DNA from: Paractinoplanes lichenicola
Lineage (GTDB): Bacteria > Actinomycetota > Actinomycetes > Mycobacteriales > Micromonosporaceae
Reading direction: 5' to 3'
Assembly: GCF_016785085.1 (NCBI RefSeq)
Contig: NZ_JAENHO010000023.1
Location: 1 to 64,000, forward strand
Length of the DNA: 64,000 nt
The notes under the pieces are model-generated. The model made no database searches, was not told the origin of the DNA, and worked only from the letters and a program-made list of their open reading frames with translations. A program made the position numbers and the translations under genes. This document shows, piece after piece, positions 59,453-64,000 of the stretch (positions within the stretch are counted from its first letter, which is position 1; every line of letters begins with the position of its first letter).

Positions 59453-60479
59453 CGACCTCGCGCCCGGTGTCCGCCGCCTCCTCCACGGCCAGGGCCAGCA
59501 GGTGATCCTGGGCGCCGACGGCCAGCGGATACGGGGGCGGACCGGCACCGCGCACCCAGGCCGCCATCGCGTCGAGCAGGGTCGCCGTGGCGATCTCGTC
59601 GTCGTTGAACCGGCAGCCCGCGTACGGGTTGCGATAGAGCACCCGGTCGCCCAGCATGATCGTCTCGGTGTCGAAGCCGTTGAGGTCGAGGTCGTGGCCG
59701 CTCTGCCGGCGCACGATCGCGGTGCGCGCGATCGTCTGCGGCGCGGCCAGGTGCACGACCTCGTCGTCCCGCAGCTCACCGTGCGTGCCGCGAACCAGCA
59801 ACCGCCGGAAGCGCAGCAGATTGCGGGTCTGGTTGGTGGTGAAGTCGTAGACGGCCGAGCGCCCGCCGCCGAAATCCAGGGTGGCGATCGTGGTGGTGGC
59901 CGGCTTGGGCTCGGTGTCGCCGGTCCAGCCGCCGCGGCCGAGCGGGTCGAGCAGGGGCGCGACCGTGCGCACCGCGCGGACGGCGGCCGGCGCGTGCCCC
60001 ACCCCCAGCAGGCCGCGGATCAGCGACATCGCGTGATACTGCTGCGTCGAGGAGACCTGCACCTGGGTCGGGGCGCCGATGATGCCCGTACGGGCCGCGG
60101 CCAGCCGGGCGGCGTGCGTCGGCATCAGCAGATATTGCTCGGCGACCTGCACCAGGCCGGACGCGCCGACCGTGGCCCAGAGCTCGCGCAGGCCCGGCCG
60201 GCCGGGGGCGGGTGGCGTCTCGGCCAGAACCGGTATCTGAAGCGCGACGGCCTCGGCGATCACGGCCGGGTTGACGACCTTCGGAACGGCGGTGACCAGG
60301 AAATCCGGGCGGGTCTCGCGGACACAGGCGGCCAGGTCGGCGAAGGCCGGCACTGGTAGCGAGCGCCGCCGCGGGTCGCGCACCACCGCCCCGACGCAGT
60401 CGACCTCGGTCAGGGCCTGCGCCACACGGTGGACGGCCGCGGCCCGGAAGCCGAACCCGACCAGCGCGAACGTGGTCAT
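59421..60479 (-). CDS. Gfo/Idh/MocA-family oxidoreductase
   Basis: 352 residues from ATG (MTTFALVGFGFRAAAVHRVA). N-terminal Rossmann part with GFGFRA, VGAVVRDPRR, DFLVTAVPK, IPVLAETPPAPG; C-terminal substrate domain with QVQVSSTQQYHAMSLIRGLLG. NAD(P)-dependent dehydrogenation of a sugar or similar compound is likely. The usual EKP motif reads AETPPAP, so the catalytic Lys is missing and activity is uncertain. It follows marP by 8 bp. Confidence 0.85.
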   Translation of the reverse strand: MTTFALVGFGFRAAAVHRVAQALTEVDCVGAVVRDPRRRSLPVPAFADLAACVRETRPDFLVTAVPKVVNPAVIAEAVALQIPVLAETPPAPGRPGLRELWATVGASGLVQVAEQYLLMPTHAARLAAARTGIIGAPTQVQVSSTQQYHAMSLIRGLLGVGHAPAAVRAVRTVAPLLDPLGRGGWTGDTEPKPATTTIATLDFGGGRSAVYDFTTNQTRNLLRFRRLLVRGTHGELRDDEVVHLAAPQTIARTAIVRRQSGHDLDLNGFDTETIMLGDRVLYRNPYAGCRFNDDEIATATLLDAMAAWVRGAGPPPYPLAVGAQDHLLALAVEEAADTGREVVTAAEAWSPA

Positions 60480-60487
60480 GCGGCGGG

Positions 60488-61660
60488 TCAGGCGCACTCG
60501 CCGGTGCGGACACCCCTAGTACGGGCTGCGCCGGCCTGGGCCACGGGGGCGGCCTCGGCGGCGGTGAGCGCGAAGCCGGTGTTTTTGTCGTCGGCCGCCG
60601 CGGCGAAGATGACGCCCAGCACCTGGCCGTTCGTGTTGATCAGGGGGCCGCCCGAGTTGCCGCTGCGGACCAGCGAGCGAATCGTGTAGATCTCGCGGGT
60701 CACGTCGCCCGAGTCGTAGATGTCGGGGCCGGTGATCCGGCCGACGTCGCGTACGCGGGCGGATTGGGCGTCGTAGGGGCCGTCCTGCGGGTAACCCAGC
60801 ACGATCGCGCTCGCGCCCGTCTTGGCCTGACCCTTCACGAAGGGCATCACCGGCGCCGTCAGGCCGGGGACATAGAGGACGGCCAGGTCGCGATCGGGGT
60901 CGTAGACGACGACGGTCGCCTCGAGCCGGCGGCCGTTCACCTCGACCTCGGTGTCCCGGGTGCCCGCGACGACGTGCGCGTTGGTCATCACCCGCTCGTC
61001 GGTGTAGACGAAGCCGGAGCCCTCGATGCGGCGCGAGCAGCTCGGCGCCGTGCCCAGCACCTTGATGACCGAGCGCTTCGACTTCTGGACGATCTGCGAG
61101 CCCTTGAGCGCCGGGTCGGGCGCGGCCACCTCTTTGGCGTCGGTCGGGGTCAGGCCGCCGAAGACGTCGGGGAAGCCGCTGGTGTCGAGGGTGTCGCGCA
61201 GCGCGGCCGAGAGCGCCTGCGCCTGGTCGGGCATCAGGCTGTTGATGCCGCCCAGGATGGCGCTGTTGCGGACCTCTTTGTTGAGGCCGGGGAACGGGGT
61301 CGAACCGAGCGGCACCGCGATCAGCCAGGCCACCAGCAGCACCGCGACCAGCGAGATGGCCGCGCCGCCGGCGTCGTCGACCCGCTGCAGCGGGCGGCTC
61401 TGGATGGCCCGGCGCAGATGGGTGCCGAGCCAGCCGGCCAGCGTCTGCCCGAGCACGGCCAGCGCGAAGATCGTGACGAGCGAGACGACGAGCCGGGCCG
61501 ACGGGTCGGAGAACCGGTCGGCGATCAGCGGGCCGACCTGCAGGCCGATCAGCACTCCGCTGAAGAAGCCGCCGAACGAGAGCGCGCCGATGACGAAGCC
61601 CTGGCGGTAGCCGCTGATCGCGAAGATCAGCATGAGCAGGATCAGGATGCCATCGACCAC
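60488..61660 (-). CDS. marP: MarP-like membrane serine protease (CvpA fused to trypsin-like domain)
   Basis: 390 residues. Four membrane helices of the CvpA/colicin V production type (1-120) precede a periplasmic trypsin-like protease with the triad His229 (TNAHVVAG), Asp258 (DPDRDLAVL) and Ser336 (RSGNSGGPL). Cys208 and Cys389 match the disulfide pair of M. tuberculosis MarP, a protease needed for acid resistance. GTG start after GAGGG. It is behind nudL, as in mycobacteria. Confidence 0.92.
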   Translation of the reverse strand: MVDGILILLMLIFAISGYRQGFVIGALSFGGFFSGVLIGLQVGPLIADRFSDPSARLVVSLVTIFALAVLGQTLAGWLGTHLRRAIQSRPLQRVDDAGGAAISLVAVLLVAWLIAVPLGSTPFPGLNKEVRNSAILGGINSLMPDQAQALSAALRDTLDTSGFPDVFGGLTPTDAKEVAAPDPALKGSQIVQKSKRSVIKVLGTAPSCSRRIEGSGFVYTDERVMTNAHVVAGTRDTEVEVNGRRLEATVVVYDPDRDLAVLYVPGLTAPVMPFVKGQAKTGASAIVLGYPQDGPYDAQSARVRDVGRITGPDIYDSGDVTREIYTIRSLVRSGNSGGPLINTNGQVLGVIFAAAADDKNTGFALTAAEAAPVAQAGAARTRGVRTGECA

Positions 61661-61710
61661 GGACCCTCACCCAGCGTAGAAATCGACCACGGACATTCAC
61701 CCAGGGTAGA
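61653..61710. repeat. 28-bp direct repeat at the marP start
   Basis: TCGACCACGGACCCTCACCC... (61653-61680) recurs at 61683-61710 with four substitutions, period 30. The repeat contains the marP GTG start and its ribosome site; the upstream copy gives GTG GTC GAT TTC TAC GCT GGG TGA, a seven-residue frame whose stop overlaps the marP ribosome binding site. Confidence 0.75.
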
Positions 61711-61730
61711 GGCGCTTGGCCAGGGGTGGC

Positions 61731-62438
61731 TCACGGCAGAACCTCGTCGGGCGCCCCACCCCGGGCCGCGGGCACCGGCGCGCTCGCGTCGGGCAGGTCG
61801 ACCAGGGCCCCGGGCTCCCACGGCTTGGCCCAGCCGCCCATGTCGAGCAATGTCGAGATCACCCCTGCCGTGAAGCCCCAGACGAGAAGACCCCGGACCT
61901 GAAAGGCGGGACCGATCCAGCCGCTGGGGTGTCGCACCCGAATACGGTTCTGCGGGTCGACCAGTTCACTGATCGGCAACCGGGCCACGTGGGCGACCTC
62001 GGCCGGCTGCCGCGGGCTGACCGGATGCGGGTGCCGCCACCAGGCCAGCACCGGCGTGACGACGAACGAGCTGACCGGGATGTAGAGGTCGGGCAGCAGC
62101 GCCAGCACCTCGGCGCCGGACGGCTCGAGGCCGACCTCCTCGTTGGCCTCGCGCAGGGCGGTGGCCACGGCGTCGGCGTCCTCGGGGTCGGTGGCGCCGC
62201 CGGGGAACGCGGGCTGGCCGGCGTGGTTGCGCATGGTCGCCGCCCGCTGCAGGACGAGCAGGTCGGGGCCGTGCTCGCCCTCGCCGATCAGCACCAGCAC
62301 GGCGCTGGGCCGGCCGCCGCCCACCGGGGGCCGCAGCGTCGTGAAGTCTTCGGTGCGGCAGGTCGCCACGCGGGTCAGCAGCGGGTCGAACCACTGGGGC
62401 AGGCCGTCGGGGCGGCCCAGCACCTGTCCCCGGCTCAC
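61731..62438 (-). CDS. Nudix hydrolase (CoA pyrophosphatase, NudL type)
   Basis: 235 residues from a GTG overlapping the upstream stop (GTGA). The Nudix box is FPGGATDPEDADAVATALRE then ANEEVGLE, with AGQPAFPGG and the NudL-type PVLAWWRHP. Likely substrates are coenzyme A or related diphosphates. Its place between tlpA and marP copies the mycobacterial Rv3672c region as I recall it. Confidence 0.9.
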   Translation of the reverse strand: MSRGQVLGRPDGLPQWFDPLLTRVATCRTEDFTTLRPPVGGGRPSAVLVLIGEGEHGPDLLVLQRAATMRNHAGQPAFPGGATDPEDADAVATALREANEEVGLEPSGAEVLALLPDLYIPVSSFVVTPVLAWWRHPHPVSPRQPAEVAHVARLPISELVDPQNRIRVRHPSGWIGPAFQVRGLLVWGFTAGVISTLLDMGGWAKPWEPGALVDLPDASAPVPAARGGAPDEVLP

Positions 62439-63058
62439 GGGGTCACCGTCACGCCGGTGTGGGTGCGGACCAGTTCGGAGAGCTGAGGGGCCTTCAAGGG
62501 CAGCGGATGCAGCCACGCCCGGCCGGCCGAGTCGAGAAACAGGGTGATCGGCAGCCTGATTTGGCCGAGGTTGTTGAGGAGCGCGCTCTTCTCGTCGAAC
62601 AGGGTCGGCAGGCGCACGCCGGCGTCGGTGGCGAAGGACGCGCCCTTGTCGCGCTGGTCGCCGGTGTCGACGCCGAGCACGGTGAGCCGGCCCGCGGCAT
62701 TGTCGGCCAGGCGCTGCATCACCGGCAGCTCGTCGCGGCACGGGCCGCACCAGGAGGCCCACAGGTTGATCACCGCAGGGCCGCGCAGCTCGCGCAGCGA
62801 GATCTGGTCGTCGCCGTCGAAGCAGGGCAGCGTCAGATCGGGCAGGCTCGCCAGCGCCGAACCGCCCGCGGCGGCGGACGACGGCGGAGCCGAGGGCGGG
62901 GTGGTGGCGGAGACCGGAGCGGCCGACGGTGGCGGGGCGGTCAGGGCCTCGCAGCCGGCGAAGGGCGAGGCCACGGCCGGCTCGTCGCCGCCGCAGGCAG
63001 CGGTCGCCAGTACAAGCAGCAACGCGAGCGGCGCGGCGGACAGCCGCGGGCGGCTCAC
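62435..63058 (-). CDS. TlpA/ResA-like thioredoxin lipoprotein
   Basis: 207 residues from a GTG overlapping the nth stop. Lipobox ATAAC, a Ser/Pro-rich tether (35-80), then a thioredoxin fold with the CxxC in NLWASWCGPCRDELP and cis-Pro in RLPITLFLD. It reduces disulfides outside the membrane, for example in cytochrome c or other exported proteins. Coupled to nth and nudL on both sides by GTGA overlaps. Confidence 0.9.
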   Translation of the reverse strand: MSRPRLSAAPLALLLVLATAACGGDEPAVASPFAGCEALTAPPPSAAPVSATTPPSAPPSSAAAGGSALASLPDLTLPCFDGDDQISLRELRGPAVINLWASWCGPCRDELPVMQRLADNAAGRLTVLGVDTGDQRDKGASFATDAGVRLPTLFDEKSALLNNLGQIRLPITLFLDSAGRAWLHPLPLKAPQLSELVRTHTGVTVTP

Positions 63059-63894
63059 GGAACGTCCGGCGCGGCGACCGCCGCGGCCGGCACGAGGTCG
63101 GGGTCGACCCCGGCGGCGACCGCCAGCTCGCGGGCGCGCGGCCCCTTGAGCAGCTTGGCCGCCGCGGCCGCCTCGGTCGGGCCGGTGCCGTACGAAGGGC
63201 ACATGGACGCCAGGGTGCAGGCCCCGCAGGCGGGCTTGCGCGCGTGACAGACCCGCCGCCCGTGGAAGATCACCCGGTGCGACAGCATGGTCCAGTCGCG
63301 CTTCTCGATCAGGTCGGCCACCAGGAACTCGATCTTGACCGGGTCCTCCTCGCTCACCCAGCCGAAGCGGTTGGTGAGGCGGCGGAAGTGGGTGTCGACC
63401 GTGATGCCGGGGACGCCGAACGCGTTGCCCAGGATGACGTTGGCCGTCTTGCGGCCGATGCCGGGCAGGGCGACCAGCTCGGCCAGCGTGGCCGGCAGCA
63501 CCCCGCCGTGCTTCTCGATCAGCGCCTGACCCAGCTTGATCAGCGAGTCGGTCTTGGCCCGGAAGAAGCCCGTGGGCTTGAGCAGGGTCTCGAGCGCGGC
63601 GCGGTCGGCCCCGGCGTAGTCGGCGGCGGTCTGATACTGCTTGAACAGCGCGGGGGTGACCTGATTGACCCGGACGTCGGTGGTCTGCGCCGACAGGATC
63701 GTGGCCACGGCCAGCTCGAGCGGGTTGGTGAAGTCGAGCTCGCAATGCGCGTCGGGATGCGTCTCGGTCAGGACGCGGGCCATCTTGCGGGCCCGCCGCT
63801 TGCGCCCGATGGGCGTTTCCGCCGCGAACCGTTTTGCCGCTGCCACCGGAGTCACCGCTAAAGAGTACGTCGCCCCGCCGACAGGAATCGTCAC
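63055..63894 (-). CDS. nth: Endonuclease III
   Basis: 279 residues. Helix-hairpin-helix LPGIGRKTANVILG with catalytic Lys149, Asp167 in VDTHFRRL, and a 4Fe-4S cluster by Cys216/223/226/232 (C-x6-C-x2-C-x5-C). It removes oxidised pyrimidines and nicks abasic sites. The start is GTG at 63894, as it overlaps the upstream stop (GTGA) like the following genes; GTG at 63855 is an alternative with no ribosome site either. Confidence 0.95.
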   Translation of the reverse strand: MTIPVGGATYSLAVTPVAAAKRFAAETPIGRKRRARKMARVLTETHPDAHCELDFTNPLELAVATILSAQTTDVRVNQVTPALFKQYQTAADYAGADRAALETLLKPTGFFRAKTDSLIKLGQALIEKHGGVLPATLAELVALPGIGRKTANVILGNAFGVPGITVDTHFRRLTNRFGWVSEEDPVKIEFLVADLIEKRDWTMLSHRVIFHGRRVCHARKPACGACTLASMCPSYGTGPTEAAAAAKLLKGPRARELAVAAGVDPDLVPAAAVAAPDVP

Positions 63895-64000
63895 GCGGAC
63901 GGCGTGATCGAACCGTCCGCGCCGATCTTCACGCCGGTGTCGGGGAAGTCCTGCTTGCTGAGCTGGGCCACGAGCTTGCGGCCCTGCTCGTTCGACTCGT
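63891..64000 (-). CDS. C-terminal fragment of an unidentified protein
   Basis: The frame enters from the right edge and ends at TGA 63891-63893, overlapping the nth start. Its last residues include ESNEQGRKLVAQLSKQDFPD and a tail ending GSITPSA. The family cannot be told from 35 residues. The GTGA overlap indicates it is the gene preceding nth in the same transcript. Confidence 0.55.
   Translation of the reverse strand, partial: ESNEQGRKLVAQLSKQDFPDTGVKIGADGSITPSA

Overview
The window is GC-rich DNA, with many GTG starts, dense short overlaps of the GTGA/ATGA type, actinobacterial families (DUF3040, DUF397/DUF5753 XRE pairs, S-adenosyl methyltransferase pfam04672, a Cvn conservon, MarP) and lysC-asd/leuA clustering. 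Together these indicate a high-GC actinobacterium, most probably a member of the Micromonosporaceae (Actinoplanes-like); the family-level call is inference from gene content. It reads as chromosomal core with short accessory inserts.

Layout: 1-2776 holds the right end of an IS3-type insertion sequence that truncates a PLD-nuclease/DEAD helicase (DUF3427 type), a defence-like gene. purC and a DUF3040 membrane protein follow. Region 4.4-7.3 kb is a small regulatory island: an XRE/DUF5753 regulator and a DUF397 partner, flanked by two nearly identical outward-facing promoters, each with the palindrome ATGCACGTGCAT six bases upstream of the -35 box, leading to very small genes. Region 7.6-17 kb is mixed accessory: methyltransferase, TPR-GGDEF diguanylate cyclase, TetR/MFS drug-efflux pair, secreted GH18 chitinase with CBM2, TetR/dienelactone hydrolase pair, and a degenerate UDP-GlcNAc 2-epimerase with a SnoaL-like protein. 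Region 17.2-23.8 kb is a complete conservon (cvnA-B-C-D) extended at both ends by an extra two-helix sensor-like membrane protein and a proline-rich protein.

Region 24-34.8 kb carries housekeeping and secreted functions: DUF885 metallopeptidase-like protein, PHP protein, mtnA, DinB-like protein, tyrA, a secreted beta-propeller, an M23 lipoprotein, a repeat-bearing membrane protein, the tadA-associated protein, tadA and deoD. Two tRNA-Ser genes (CGA and GGA anticodons) and the SRP RNA flank a STAS protein and a SLATT/DUF4231-like membrane protein. Then come dnaX (with a very long Ala/Pro-rich repeat linker), ybaB and recR, followed by a five-gene oligopeptide ABC transporter with unusual gene order and an 18-bp intercistronic hairpin.

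Region 49-53.8 kb has three tandem paralogous Sec-secreted RTX-like proteins plus a secreted GmrSD-type HNH lipoprotein. leuA (with a leader peptide containing three adjacent Leu codons), lysC (with an internal beta-subunit start), asd and cutA follow. The end of the window is the translationally coupled nth-tlpA-nudL-marP cluster. The order tyrA/tadA-associated/tadA ... dnaX/ybaB/recR ... leuA/lysC/asd ... nth/tlpA/nudL/marP follows, as I recall it, the order of the same genes in Mycobacterium tuberculosis, so the accessory blocks are insertions in an old actinobacterial backbone.

No rRNA, CRISPR array, prophage or large biosynthetic cluster is seen. Gene starts were moved from the longest frame to the codon best supported by a ribosome binding site or by overlap with the upstream stop.
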